A DNA stretch of 64,000 nt, taken from assembly GCA_040367435.1 (NCBI GenBank), contig BAABWY010000005.1, positions 124,001 to 188,000 on the forward strand. The letters are read 5' to 3'. Below, in pieces: positions 35,246 through 44,494 of the stretch (position 1 is the stretch's first letter; each line of letters opens with the position of its first letter). The DNA comes from Hyphomicrobiales bacterium 4NK60-0047b (GTDB taxonomy: Bacteria; Pseudomonadota; Alphaproteobacteria; Rhizobiales; HXMU1428-3). A model generated the notes under the pieces. It ran no database searches. It worked only from the letters and a program-made list of their open reading frames with translations, and was not told the origin of the DNA. The position numbers were made by a program, and so were the translations under genes.

Positions 35246-35734
35246 CTAGTGCTTGATATCAGTGCGTTCTGATAGAGCCATGAGTGTACCTGTCATTGAC
35301 GCGATAAGTTTTTTCTCTTCACCCTGCAACGCAAATGCTTTGGCTTCTGCCACTGTTATGGTTCTTCCTGGTTTGATCACGTTTGCTTCGAACTGAAAGT
35401 TATCTCCTTTTGCGGGAGATAAGAGATTTGTTTTAAACTCCACGGTTAAAACGGCAGCTGTTGGGTCCATCAAGGTAAAGGCGGCGTAACCACAAGCACT
35501 ATCTAAAGCGGTTGTGATGATGCCTGCGTGAATGAAACCATGTTGTTGTGTGTATAATTGATTAAAGGGCATAGAGAGTTCGATTTTGCCCGGCTCAATT
35601 TTGCTCATGGTTATATTCAGGCTGGCCATGCATTGTTGGCGGTCAAAACTATTCTGAACGCGCGCTTTAAAATTTTCATCATGAGGGGTGAAGGCTTTTG
35701 ACATCTTGTTCTTTCTATTCTTTTGGGTTTTCAT
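35246..35734 (-). CDS. PaaI-type hotdog-fold thioesterase
   Basis: 162 aa from an ATG that overlaps the AraC stop (ATGA); the Met at 35704 (MSKAFTPHDENF) is an alternative start. Hotdog core: QQHGFIHAGIITTALDSACGYAAF carries the PaaI H-G-x(2-3)-H/G-G...D signature, followed by AAVLTVEFKTNLLSPAKGD and GRTITVAEAKAFA. It probably hydrolyses an acyl- or aryl-CoA thioester. Last gene of a four-gene unit with two regulators and a sensor kinase, next to an acyl-CoA-ligase/ABC transporter cluster, so it may recycle CoA from stalled intermediates. Confidence 0.88.
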   Translation of the reverse strand: MKTQKNRKNKMSKAFTPHDENFKARVQNSFDRQQCMASLNITMSKIEPGKIELSMPFNQLYTQQHGFIHAGIITTALDSACGYAAFTLMDPTAAVLTVEFKTNLLSPAKGDNFQFEANVIKPGRTITVAEAKAFALQGEEKKLIASMTGTLMALSERTDIKH

Positions 35735-36624
35735 TTCCAGAATAGAGTTCTTAAATTGTCACCCTTATGGTTGTCTTGTAAAATTTGGACATGCATGTTT
35801 TTTATTGCGTCTGTCCAATTTTTAGAAAATTCGCCAGGTGGCCTCCCGACAATTGTTTTAAACTCTTTGCTAAAATGCGATTGATCAACATAATCACTTC
35901 CTATGAGCTCATGGATAAAATCAGGTGATTGAAGTTTATCGGATGAGTGAAGGATATTTGAAAGCACATGTTTTAACCGCTTTATCTTCAATAGCTTTTT
36001 AGGAGCCAATCCAAAAGTTGCTATTGTTTTTCTTTGTAATGTTCTTTGAGAAATAGATAGATGGTCTGCGAGATCTTGAGTGCGGATATATTGCCCTGCA
36101 TCTTCATAAAGCAACCCAAGCTCTTTTAAGCTGATTTCATGCGAAGCATATGAATGCACTAGTTTATTTTTTACTTCACGACAGAGGTGGGTAAACAAAA
36201 CAGGAGATTGATCAAAATGTTCCTCCCCTATTATTATTTGTTTTTGAGCATGAATGACCCTGTTCAAAATTTGCGGGGATACATTTTTTAGAACGTTTTC
36301 ACATGCATAATTAAACCGAATACCGAAGAGCCATCCTGAAAATTTTGCAGTTCTCTTTTTATGTCTGCTTGTTGGTTTTTTGATGGATATTTTTGGATAT
36401 GAAAAAGTTTCATTAAAAGAGGGAACTTTTGCAGCATCAGGATAATAGAACGTTAGGTCTGTGGTATTTGAGGCAAAAATCGTTTGATTGATATTTGTTA
36501 AATCGCCCTCATCTTTCAAGCAATAGATGCTCTCAACAAAACCATCAAATTCAGTCGTTGGTTTGAACTCTGCGTAAAAACTCTTTGCTGTTATTAATTG
36601 ATTTTTGACAATGACGCTCAACAT
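35731..36624 (-). CDS. AraC-family transcriptional regulator
   Basis: 297 aa. The C-terminal ~100 residues form an AraC/XylS double helix-turn-helix: YIRTQDLADHLSISQRTLQRKTIATFGLAPKKLLKIKRLKHVL and YVDQSHFSKEFKTIVGRPPGEFSKNW, the latter being the family signature. The N-terminal ~190 residues (FVESIYCLKDEGD..., SGWLFGIRFNYACENVL) are an unassigned sensor region. It begins 11 bp after the response-regulator stop and overlaps the thioesterase start, consistent with an operon. Confidence 0.9.
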   Translation of the reverse strand: MLSVIVKNQLITAKSFYAEFKPTTEFDGFVESIYCLKDEGDLTNINQTIFASNTTDLTFYYPDAAKVPSFNETFSYPKISIKKPTSRHKKRTAKFSGWLFGIRFNYACENVLKNVSPQILNRVIHAQKQIIIGEEHFDQSPVLFTHLCREVKNKLVHSYASHEISLKELGLLYEDAGQYIRTQDLADHLSISQRTLQRKTIATFGLAPKKLLKIKRLKHVLSNILHSSDKLQSPDFIHELIGSDYVDQSHFSKEFKTIVGRPPGEFSKNWTDAIKNMHVQILQDNHKGDNLRTLFWK

Positions 36625-36635
36625 ATCATCAAGAC

Positions 36636-37388
36636 TTAACTCCAGATAACCTGACTTACAAACAGATAACCGGCTCCATAAACTGTTTTGATCAACACTG
36701 GATTTCTTGGGTCATCTTCCAGTTTCGACCGCAACCTTGAAATTCTTACATCTACACTTCGGTCAAAGTTTAAATCCGGATCATCAGTGATCTGATCAAG
36801 GATTTGAGACCTTGAAAGAAGCCGGTTGGGATTGTCGACAAAAATCTTTAAAATTGCCGCTTCTCCGTGAGAGAGATAAATTGTTTGCGTTTCTTTTAGA
36901 GCTTCCCCGACCCAACTCAATTTATAGGTGTTAAAATCTATTTCCCAATTTCCGAAAGCAGCGATCACATTTGATTTTTCTGAAGCGATTGTTCGCCTTG
37001 TTCTTCGTAGTACGGCATGCACCCTGGCTACAACTTCATTTGGCTCGAAGGGTTTGACTACATAATCATCGGCCCCTAATTTTAGGGCCGTTATTTTTTC
37101 ATCTGCGTCAGACCGGCCTGAAATGATGATTGTAGCTGCCTGGGTTGAGGAGATGATGGCGTCCATTAATTTCATACCGTCTTGATCAGGCAAGCCTAAA
37201 TCAACAAGACACACATCAGGCTTGATTTTGTCCAGAACACTTAAGAAAGACGCTCCATTACCAAAGCTCGACGTGCGAAAGCCGTCTTGCTGCAATGATG
37301 TTTGCAACAGAGCTGAGATATCTGGATCATCTTCTATTATAGCTACATGGCTATCGTTTTTATTGTCTACCATTTGGGTTCTGACCAT
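36636..37388 (-). CDS. OmpR-family response regulator
   Basis: 250 aa (or 245 from the Met at 37373; neither start has a clear ribosome site). Receiver domain residues ~15-130: AIIEDDPDISALL (acidic pair), phospho-acceptor Asp in CLVDLGLPDQDG, Thr/Ser in IIISGRSDA, and Lys in YVVKPFEP. The winged-helix DNA-binding domain is at ~150-245: LSHGEAAILKIFVDNPNRLLSRSQILDQI and RSVDVRISRLRSKLEDDPRNPVLIKTVYGAGYLF. It lies 36 bp downstream of the hybrid kinase, its likely partner. Confidence 0.94.
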   Translation of the reverse strand: MVRTQMVDNKNDSHVAIIEDDPDISALLQTSLQQDGFRTSSFGNGASFLSVLDKIKPDVCLVDLGLPDQDGMKLMDAIISSTQAATIIISGRSDADEKITALKLGADDYVVKPFEPNEVVARVHAVLRRTRRTIASEKSNVIAAFGNWEIDFNTYKLSWVGEALKETQTIYLSHGEAAILKIFVDNPNRLLSRSQILDQITDDPDLNFDRSVDVRISRLRSKLEDDPRNPVLIKTVYGAGYLFVSQVIWS

Positions 37389-37424
37389 TTGTTTTTAGTA
37401 TTATATTTAAAACAGTTATACGAT

Positions 37425-39455
37425 TTAGTTCGTCAATGATTGGTGAATGGTGTTGAGTAATTTTGTATTATCAAAAGGTTTCCTCAATGTCTCAAATTCC
37501 TTGACGGCATCACACCAAATTTGATCTGTCTCAGCCAAACCACTCATCAGTATGATTTTCATATCGGGGAGTATTTTTTTCGTTGTTCTAGCGAGATCTA
37601 GGCCATTAATAGACCCTGGCATTGTGATATCTGAGATCACCAATTCAATTTCTTCTACAACATTCAATATTTCTAATGCTTCGGCGCCTGAGGCTGCCTC
37701 TATGATTGTTAGATCTGCATTTCTAAGTACATAGCGTATATTTTCCCTGATATCTGCCTGGTCTTCTACTACCAATATTGGGCCAATAGTACTAGATATT
37801 TTCAAAGTTGATACATCTTTATCTTCTTTGATCACAATATCTTCTTGACCAATGTTCATTGCAGGTAGTTTTAGATGGACTTGGGCCCCTTTTCCCAACT
37901 CACTTTCAATCCAAATATCACCGCCAGATTGAAGTGCAAAGCCTTGAACCATTGAAAGACCAAGACCTGTGCCAGCCCCTCTTTCTTTGGTGGTAAAGAA
38001 AGGTTGATAGGCATTTTCAAGCATTTCGTCATCAAAGCCGTGACCATTATCTGAGATGGTGACGATTAAACTGTCTGGTTGCTCTGCTTTGAGAGTTATT
38101 TCTATTTCTCCGTACCCTCCTGGAAGTGCATCTCTGGCGTTAAATAATAGATTGATTACAGCATCCTGAAAGGCACTTTCATCAATGAAGGCCGTCATAG
38201 ACGCATCTGGCATTTGTAATTTTAACTGGATACTTGGTGGTAGATTAGGAACAGCCAGACCATAAAGCTCTCGAAGAACACGGCTAACATTCGTTGCGCG
38301 AGGTTCTAGAGCTCGGCGTCTTGAAAAGGCAACCAAACTTTCCATAATTCTAGCCGCCCGCCGAGCTGCTTTTTTGGTTGAAATGATTGTGTTTTCAGCG
38401 TCATCATCCTCACTATCACCTAACTGCTCATGTAATCGTGATAAATTTCCAAGGACAATGGTCAAAATGTTATTGAGGTCATGGGCCAGACCGCCTGTTA
38501 ATTGAGTTACTGCCTCTAAACGTTGGGCGTTGATGATTGAATTTGCGACTTTGCGTTGATCAGTTATATCAGTCGACAGAACAAAAAGGCCGATGACTTC
38601 GCCTTTCTGATTTTTTTCTGGTGTAAAAATAACTCTCACAGCGTGATCTGGCTGAGTCTCTGTGGGGTTATCATATTCAGTTGATATGGTTTCTCCGCCT
38701 AAGGATTGTTCCAGAAATGGTTTGAGGTAAGTGAAAATATCGTTTGGAAAAATATCTTCCATTTTTTCACCGACAACCTCTTTTTTAGCACTGTTTTTAG
38801 GAATCCCCCAAATTTCAGGTAATCTTAGATTAGAAAAGCGGTAAACTAAATTTCGATCTAAATAGGCAATGTGCGCAGGAAGAGATTTATTTATAACCTG
38901 CAGCCGGTCTTCAGATGCAGTAAGAGCATATTTTACTTCTTCCAAAGCCCTATTGGCTGCCAAGAGTTGTCTATTGGTTTCGGAAAGACGGGCAGAATCT
39001 TGTAATAATCGATCAGATAAAAATTCTGATCGCTCTTTTAATAACTCTTCCTGATTCTTTTGCGCCGTTACGTCCGTATAAACCGCAACCCATCCTCCGT
39101 TTTTTAAGGGATGTCCTTCTACAGCAATGCTAGTTCCATTAGGGCGCTTACGTTCTAAATAGTGGGGCTCGAACATACGGGCTCGGTTTACCCGTTCCTC
39201 GACCAATTTGTCGATGTCACCAGGGCCATATTCTCCCTTGGTTGCCAGGAACTTCACCACATCTTCAAAGGTAGACCCTCTTTTTACTAAGCCATTGGGC
39301 AAGCTGTAGATTTCTACAAAACGGCGGTTCCAGGCTACCAGTTCTAGATTTGAGTCATAGATGGTTACCCCTTGCTGGATCAGGTTTAAACCACTTTCAA
39401 TTAGTGAGATGTCCTGCTCAGTTAAAGCACCGTGATTTTGCCAGAGTGATGGCAT
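37425..39455 (-). CDS. Hybrid sensor histidine kinase (PAS-PAS-HisKA-HATPase-REC)
   Basis: 676 aa from ATG at 39455, preceded by GGGAGGG; the TTG four codons upstream lies in that ribosome site. No membrane segments, so cytoplasmic. Residues ~15-130 are a PAS_7-type domain (IQQGVTIYDSNLELVAWNRRFVEIY), followed by coiled coil 130-185. A second PAS occupies ~185-300. HisKA has the phospho-acceptor His325 in TGGLAHDLNNILT. HATPase boxes are INLLFNARDAL, DNGHGF and GAGTGLGLSMVQG. The C-terminal receiver carries Asp in VISDITMPG. The output is probably the adjacent OmpR-type regulator; the attached receiver may act as a phosphate sink. Divergent from the ABC/ligase cluster across 265 bp. Confidence 0.93.
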   Translation of the reverse strand: MPSLWQNHGALTEQDISLIESGLNLIQQGVTIYDSNLELVAWNRRFVEIYSLPNGLVKRGSTFEDVVKFLATKGEYGPGDIDKLVEERVNRARMFEPHYLERKRPNGTSIAVEGHPLKNGGWVAVYTDVTAQKNQEELLKERSEFLSDRLLQDSARLSETNRQLLAANRALEEVKYALTASEDRLQVINKSLPAHIAYLDRNLVYRFSNLRLPEIWGIPKNSAKKEVVGEKMEDIFPNDIFTYLKPFLEQSLGGETISTEYDNPTETQPDHAVRVIFTPEKNQKGEVIGLFVLSTDITDQRKVANSIINAQRLEAVTQLTGGLAHDLNNILTIVLGNLSRLHEQLGDSEDDDAENTIISTKKAARRAARIMESLVAFSRRRALEPRATNVSRVLRELYGLAVPNLPPSIQLKLQMPDASMTAFIDESAFQDAVINLLFNARDALPGGYGEIEITLKAEQPDSLIVTISDNGHGFDDEMLENAYQPFFTTKERGAGTGLGLSMVQGFALQSGGDIWIESELGKGAQVHLKLPAMNIGQEDIVIKEDKDVSTLKISSTIGPILVVEDQADIRENIRYVLRNADLTIIEAASGAEALEILNVVEEIELVISDITMPGSINGLDLARTTKKILPDMKIILMSGLAETDQIWCDAVKEFETLRKPFDNTKLLNTIHQSLTN

Positions 39456-39720
39456 ATACCCTCCCAATTAAACACAAGCTCGTATTACTATACTTTTTGA
39501 CGAGTTATTGAATTATAATGGGATAAAATTGGAGATGGCAATCAGTTTTAAAATTTTTCATTACCAAAAAATCTTTGATATGGTTTTGGTAAAAATTGGC
39601 TAATTAAATGGCTGGCGCAACAAATCGTAACAATTGTGAAATTTTAATGCAACGTCACTCCGGCATAGTCATTGAAACGAAAGCATTCAATAAGAGATGC
39701 TACTGGGAGGACATACTGGG

Positions 39721-40500
39721 ATGCTACTAAGCGTCGATAATATTAATTTGTCTTTTGGCGGCTTAAAGGCACTAAAAGATGTCGATTTTTCAGTTAAAGA
39801 AGCTGAAGTTTTTTCTATTATAGGCCCCAATGGGGCGGGTAAGACGTCAATGTTGAATTGTATTTCTGGGCGCTATAAGCCGCAGCAGGGGTCAATCAAA
39901 TTTGGCAAAGATCAAAAAAGCCTTATTCCTTTGAAACCCAATCACAGAGCTGATTTGGGAATTGGCCGTACATTTCAAAACCTAGCGCTTTTCGGACACA
40001 TGACAGTGCTTGAAAACATTATGGTTGGTCGTCACCATTTATTGAAAAACAATTTTCTTACCGGCATGGCTTATTGGCTTGGCGCTCAAACTGAAGAGCT
40101 CGATCATCGCCGTGAAATTGAAGATGTTATTGATTTTCTCGAAATCCAACATATCCGTAATTCTGTTGCGGGCACACTTTCTTATGGGTTGCGCAAGCGC
40201 GTAGAACTTGCGCGCGCTGTGGCCCTTAGGCCAAAGCTAGTTTTGTTAGATGAGCCAATGGCCGGCATGAACCAAGAAGAAAAAGAGGACATGGCTCGGT
40301 TTATCATTGACCTCAATGAAGAATGGGGCATGACGGTAATCATGATTGAGCATGATATGGGAGTTGTTATGGATATTTCTCATCGTGTGATGGTTTTGGA
40401 TTTTGGCCAAAAGGTTTGTGAAGGGTTGCCTGATGAAGTGATGCAGAATGAACATGTGCAGAAAGCTTACCTCGGTGCGGAAATTGAGGAGTATGCATAA
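39721..40500 (+). CDS. ABC transporter ATP-binding protein, LivG-type
   Basis: 259 aa from ATG at 39721, with GGGAGG 10 nt upstream; an in-frame ATG 24 bp earlier overlaps that site. Walker A GPNGAGKTS, Q-loop GRTFQNLALFG, LivG-type insertion after MVGRHHLL, signature LSYGLRKRVELARA (variant of LSGGQ), Walker B LVLLDEPMAGM, and switch EHDMGVVMDI. One of two ATPases of a branched-chain-amino-acid-type (HAAT) importer. Its stop overlaps the ligase start by one base. First gene of the seven-gene cluster. Confidence 0.95.
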   Translation: MLLSVDNINLSFGGLKALKDVDFSVKEAEVFSIIGPNGAGKTSMLNCISGRYKPQQGSIKFGKDQKSLIPLKPNHRADLGIGRTFQNLALFGHMTVLENIMVGRHHLLKNNFLTGMAYWLGAQTEELDHRREIEDVIDFLEIQHIRNSVAGTLSYGLRKRVELARAVALRPKLVLLDEPMAGMNQEEKEDMARFIIDLNEEWGMTVIMIEHDMGVVMDISHRVMVLDFGQKVCEGLPDEVMQNEHVQKAYLGAEIEEYA

Positions 40501-42422
40501 TGGCTTTTGATTCCAACTTAGATACTCTTCCAAAACTTCTGTTGCATAATGCTCAAAATTTTGGTTCAGAAACAGCTCTTCGTGAAAAAACTTTTGGGAT
40601 TTGGCAAAGCCAGACCTGGGAAGACTATAACCTTAATGCAAAACGAATAGCAGCTGGTCTCAGCACTCTTGGTGTTGCGAGCGATGATGTTGTCGCAATT
40701 ATTGGTGATAATCGTCCTGATTGGGTCGCTGGTGAAATCGCCATTCATTCACTTGGTGCGGTCTCTATTGGTTTGTACCGAGACTTAATGGAAGACGAAC
40801 TTGCTTATCTGATTGATTACTCTCAAGCCAAAGTTGTTTTGGCTGAAGATGAAGAGCAAGTTGATAAATTCCTTAACCTGAGTGACAGATTAACTTCGCT
40901 TGAATATATCGTTTACGAAGACCCGCGCGGCATGCGGAAATATGAAGATAGCAAACTTATCAGCCTTGAAGATCTGCGCAAAAAAGGAGACACACTCCTT
41001 CAACACAATCAAAATTGGTATGAAAATAAAGTGGCTGCTACTGATGGTGAAAAACTTGCCATTTTGTGCACCACTTCAGGTACGACCAGCCATCCCAAGC
41101 TGGCTATGATTTCTGCGGCAGCGCTTGTTCGCCACTGCCATGATTATTTATCTGTCGCCCCGATGGAAGAAACTGATGAGTATGTTTCGAATTTGCCGTT
41201 GCCGTGGATCATGGAACAAATTTATGCTCTTGGGAAATCTCTTATCTCTCGTATGACAGTCAACTTCGTTGAAGAAGGGGAAACCCTGATGTCAGATTTC
41301 AGAGAAATTGGACCGAATTTTGTTTTATTTGCACCTCGAGTTTGGGAACAAATTGCAGCTGATGTGCATTCTCGTATGATGGACTCTTCTTGGATCAACC
41401 AAAAGCTCTATAATTGGCTCAGTAAAAGAGGAATGAAAGCTTTTGAAGCTGGTAAAACGGACTGGCTTGCACAAAAATTCCTTTATGACCAACTGAAAGA
41501 CCGCCTTGGCCTTACTAACGTTAAATCAGCGGCGACCGGTGGTGCTGCTCTTGGCCCTGATACATTTAAATTCTTCCTCGCCATGGGTGTGCCACTTCGT
41601 CAACTTTATGGTCAAACAGAATTAATGGGCGCCTACACTATTCATGAAAAAGATGATGTAGATTTTGACACAGTTGGTATTCCGTTTACCGATGATATTA
41701 AAGTTTCAATCAAAGACCCTGACAATGAAGGTATAGGAGAGATCATCTCTGAGAACCGAAACAGATTTATTGGATATTACAAAAATGAAGACGCCACTGC
41801 AGAAGATTTGCGTGATGGCATAATGTATACCGGTGATGCCGGTTATTATAATGATGCTGGACATCTGGTCGTTATTGATCGTATTGCAGACCTGGCCGTT
41901 ATGTCCTCAGGTTTGAAATTCTCCCCTCAATTTATTGAAAACAAACTCAAGTTTTGCCCTTACATCGGCGAGGCTGTGATTTTGGGAGCAGGGCGAGATT
42001 ATCTCGCTGCAATGGTTTGCATTCGTTATTCAATTGTTTCCAAGTGGGCTGAGAAAAATCGTATTTCTTTCACGACCTATACCGATTTATCTGCACGCGA
42101 AGAAGTTTACAAACTTCTTAGAAAAGAACTTCTTGAAATTAATAAGACGCTTCCAAAAGCGCAGCAGATCAAAAAGTTTGTTCTTCTTTATAAAGAACTC
42201 GACCCTGATGATGGGGAACTCACACGAACACGTAAGGTACGGCGGAGTGTGATCAATGAAAAATATGGTGAAATTATTGATACGATTTATTCGGATCAAA
42301 GCCATGTTGACATTGATACGACCATCACATTTCAGGATGGTACCAAACAACGTATTCAAACCACTCTTGAAGTGGAAAATCTTGCCGGATCTGGCGATCA
42401 AATAATGCAAGCGGCGGAGTAA
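40500..42422 (+). CDS. Long-chain-type acyl-CoA synthetase (AMP-forming)
   Basis: 640 aa, ANL superfamily. The P-loop near residues 183-202 reads LCTTSGTTSHPKLAMIS. A5 motif RQLYGQTELMG, A7/A8 region MYTGDAGYYNDAGHLVVIDRIADL, and a C-terminal domain ending in KKFVLLYKELDPDDGELTRTRKVRRSVI, where the catalytic-Lys region is T-R-T-R-K-V-R-R as in FadD15/bubblegum-type enzymes. It activates a carboxylic acid to its CoA ester with ATP. Embedded between transporter ATPase and permease genes with 1-nt overlap and 4-bp gap, so the imported solute is probably its substrate. Specificity unknown. Confidence 0.92.
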   Translation: MAFDSNLDTLPKLLLHNAQNFGSETALREKTFGIWQSQTWEDYNLNAKRIAAGLSTLGVASDDVVAIIGDNRPDWVAGEIAIHSLGAVSIGLYRDLMEDELAYLIDYSQAKVVLAEDEEQVDKFLNLSDRLTSLEYIVYEDPRGMRKYEDSKLISLEDLRKKGDTLLQHNQNWYENKVAATDGEKLAILCTTSGTTSHPKLAMISAAALVRHCHDYLSVAPMEETDEYVSNLPLPWIMEQIYALGKSLISRMTVNFVEEGETLMSDFREIGPNFVLFAPRVWEQIAADVHSRMMDSSWINQKLYNWLSKRGMKAFEAGKTDWLAQKFLYDQLKDRLGLTNVKSAATGGAALGPDTFKFFLAMGVPLRQLYGQTELMGAYTIHEKDDVDFDTVGIPFTDDIKVSIKDPDNEGIGEIISENRNRFIGYYKNEDATAEDLRDGIMYTGDAGYYNDAGHLVVIDRIADLAVMSSGLKFSPQFIENKLKFCPYIGEAVILGAGRDYLAAMVCIRYSIVSKWAEKNRISFTTYTDLSAREEVYKLLRKELLEINKTLPKAQQIKKFVLLYKELDPDDGELTRTRKVRRSVINEKYGEIIDTIYSDQSHVDIDTTITFQDGTKQRIQTTLEVENLAGSGDQIMQAAE

Positions 42423-42426
42423 TATT

Positions 42427-43320
42427 ATGAACTGGTCTTTATTATCTCAATTATTAATTAATGGCGTCGTTGTTGGTATGCTTTATGGCGTCGTGGCGAT
42501 GTGCTTTGTCCTTATTTATAAATCAACTCAAGTTGTGAACTTTGCTCAGGGTGAGTTTTTAGTCCTTGGCGCTTGGGTTTGCTTGTGGCTTGTTGTTGAT
42601 ATGGAACTGCACTTTGCTGTTGCGTTTCTCTTCACCCTTGTCTTCATGACAATCTTTGGCATCATATTACAGATGGTTGTTTTGCGACCTCTTATTGGTG
42701 AGCCGATTATCTCGGTGATTATGGTGACGATTGGTTTATCTATCTTTTTCCAATCTCTAATGAACTGGATCTTTGGCAATTCGGCTGTGGCCTTTCCGCA
42801 GGTGTTTGAGACACAAAGCGTTGAACTGTTTGGTTTGAATATTGAAACAGCTTATCTGTTTAGTCTTGTCATTTCAGTATTCATCATGCTCGGATTTTTC
42901 TACTTCTTCAAATATTCACGCTATGGCCTGGCAATGCGAGCAACGGCTTTTGACCAACAGGTTGCTCAAAGCCTAGGGATCTCGGTGAAAAGCGTTTTCG
43001 CTATGGCGTGGGCGATTTCAGCTGTTGTTTCTGGGATAGCCGGCATTGTGATTGGTCTGGTTAATTCAGTTTCATCTGCTCTGGCCTTTATCGGCATTAA
43101 AGTTTTCCCGGCTGTTATTTTGGGAGGGCTTGACTCAATCATTGGCGCTGTTGTCGGCGGTGTCATTATTGGAATGCTAGAAAATGGCGCTGAGTTTGTT
43201 GATGGCCAATATTTACATTGGGGCAATCTTTATACGATCGCACCGTTTTACATTCTAATTATTGTTTTGATGATCAAACCCTACGGGCTGTTTGGCACCA
43301 AAGATATTGAACGCATTTAA
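42427..43320 (+). CDS. ABC transporter permease, LivH-type
   Basis: 297 aa with about eight hydrophobic segments. Family features: NGVVVGMLYGVVAMCFVLIYKSTQVVNFAQGEFLVLGAW near the N-terminus, RYGLAMRATAFDQQVAQSLGISVKSVFAMAWAISAVVSGIAGIVIG in the cytoplasmic EAA-like loop, and FPAVILGGLDSIIGAVVGGVIIGMLE near the end. Inner-membrane channel half of the HAAT importer, pairing with the LivM-type protein. 4 bp after the ligase gene. Confidence 0.95.
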   Translation: MNWSLLSQLLINGVVVGMLYGVVAMCFVLIYKSTQVVNFAQGEFLVLGAWVCLWLVVDMELHFAVAFLFTLVFMTIFGIILQMVVLRPLIGEPIISVIMVTIGLSIFFQSLMNWIFGNSAVAFPQVFETQSVELFGLNIETAYLFSLVISVFIMLGFFYFFKYSRYGLAMRATAFDQQVAQSLGISVKSVFAMAWAISAVVSGIAGIVIGLVNSVSSALAFIGIKVFPAVILGGLDSIIGAVVGGVIIGMLENGAEFVDGQYLHWGNLYTIAPFYILIIVLMIKPYGLFGTKDIERI

Positions 43321-43332
43321 GGGAGCGAACAC

Positions 43333-44403
43333 ATGTCTTCAACTTCACTAAGACCTTGCGGTGATTTTCGCACCACTTATAAGGCAGACCAATCTTTATT
43401 TCCGACCAAATGGATCTTTCGTTGGAGTGTTATTGGCTTGTTGGTTTTATTATGCTCACCGTTACTGGTTGACGAATATATTATTAGTCTTTTCATTCTT
43501 ATTGGAATTTATGGCATTGCAGCTTTGGGGCTCAATGTGCTCGTGGGAATGACTGGCCAGATCAGTCTTGGTCACTCAGCCTTTTTTGGCTTTGGCGCTT
43601 TTTCTTCAGCTTGGCTCAATACGACGACTGAGATACCTGTGTTAATTACCATTCCTCTTGCGGGTCTTATGACCACTGCGGTTGGTTTAATTTTTGGCAT
43701 ACCGGCAGCTCGTATTAAAGGGCTTTACTTAGCGATTGCCACTTTAGCTTCTCAATTTATCTTGGAAGACTTTTTTGCCAGGGCTAATTGGTTTACTGGC
43801 GGGTCTTCAGGATCGGTTGCAGAAACTGCCATGTTCTTTGGCATCCCTCTTGATACTGATATTCGCTTTTTCTATCTGGTATTGTTCTGGACAGTTGTTA
43901 GCTGTATTGCTGTAGCCAACTTAAAACGCTCTCGTGATGGACGCGCTTTGGTTGCAGTGAGAGATCATTATCTATCTGCTGAAATTATGGGTATTAACCT
44001 CACAAAATACCGCATTCTTGCTTTTGGTATTTCCAGCTTTTTTGCTGGGCTTGGCGGTGCTTTGTTTGGTCATTATCTTGGTTATGTATCAGCTGAAGGT
44101 TTCACCATCATTCTTTCTATACAATTTCTTGCCATGATTATTATTGGCGGACTTGGCTCTGTTCCTGGTGCGATAATGGGAGCGATCTTTATTGTTCTGT
44201 TACCTGAAGTCATGGAAGCACTTGTTTCACTACTTATAAATTCTGCTCCGATTTTCTCGGGGCTGGAATCTGGCAAAGCCTATATCAAAGAAATGTCAAT
44301 TGGCGCTGCTATTATTCTTTTCCTAATTTTTGAACCGGATGGTTTGGCTCATCGTTGTGGTCAAATCCGCAAATCGATCAAGCTTTATCCGTTCTCATAT
44401 TAG
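43333..44403 (+). CDS. ABC transporter permease, LivM-type
   Basis: 356 aa with a ~30-residue polar N-terminal extension before the first helix. Features: YGIAALGLNVLVGMTGQISLGHSAFFGFGAFSSAWL, AARIKGLYLAIATLASQFILE and SRDGRALVAVRDHYLSAEIMGINLTKYRILAFGISSFFAGLGGALFGHYLGYVS, typical of LivM. RBS GGGAGCG precedes the ATG. Partner of the LivH-type permease in one importer. Followed by a stem-loop, then the binding-protein gene. Confidence 0.95.
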   Translation: MSSTSLRPCGDFRTTYKADQSLFPTKWIFRWSVIGLLVLLCSPLLVDEYIISLFILIGIYGIAALGLNVLVGMTGQISLGHSAFFGFGAFSSAWLNTTTEIPVLITIPLAGLMTTAVGLIFGIPAARIKGLYLAIATLASQFILEDFFARANWFTGGSSGSVAETAMFFGIPLDTDIRFFYLVLFWTVVSCIAVANLKRSRDGRALVAVRDHYLSAEIMGINLTKYRILAFGISSFFAGLGGALFGHYLGYVSAEGFTIILSIQFLAMIIIGGLGSVPGAIMGAIFIVLLPEVMEALVSLLINSAPIFSGLESGKAYIKEMSIGAAIILFLIFEPDGLAHRCGQIRKSIKLYPFSY

Positions 44404-44411
44404 GTTCTTTA

Positions 44412-44441
44412 GGCGGGTCAATAATTTATGATCCGTCTTTT
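44412..44441 (+). terminator. Weak stem-loop between the LivM- and LivK-type genes
   Basis: GGCGGGTCA / TGATCCGTC pairs over nine positions, two of them G-U, with an 8-nt loop, followed by TTTT. Probably attenuates or marks an mRNA processing point, letting the binding protein be expressed at a different level from the permeases. Confidence 0.5.
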
Positions 44442-44494
44442 AAAAAAGTTGAGGGAAATCTCAACATTCATGTTGTCCACTGGGAGGAAAAAAT

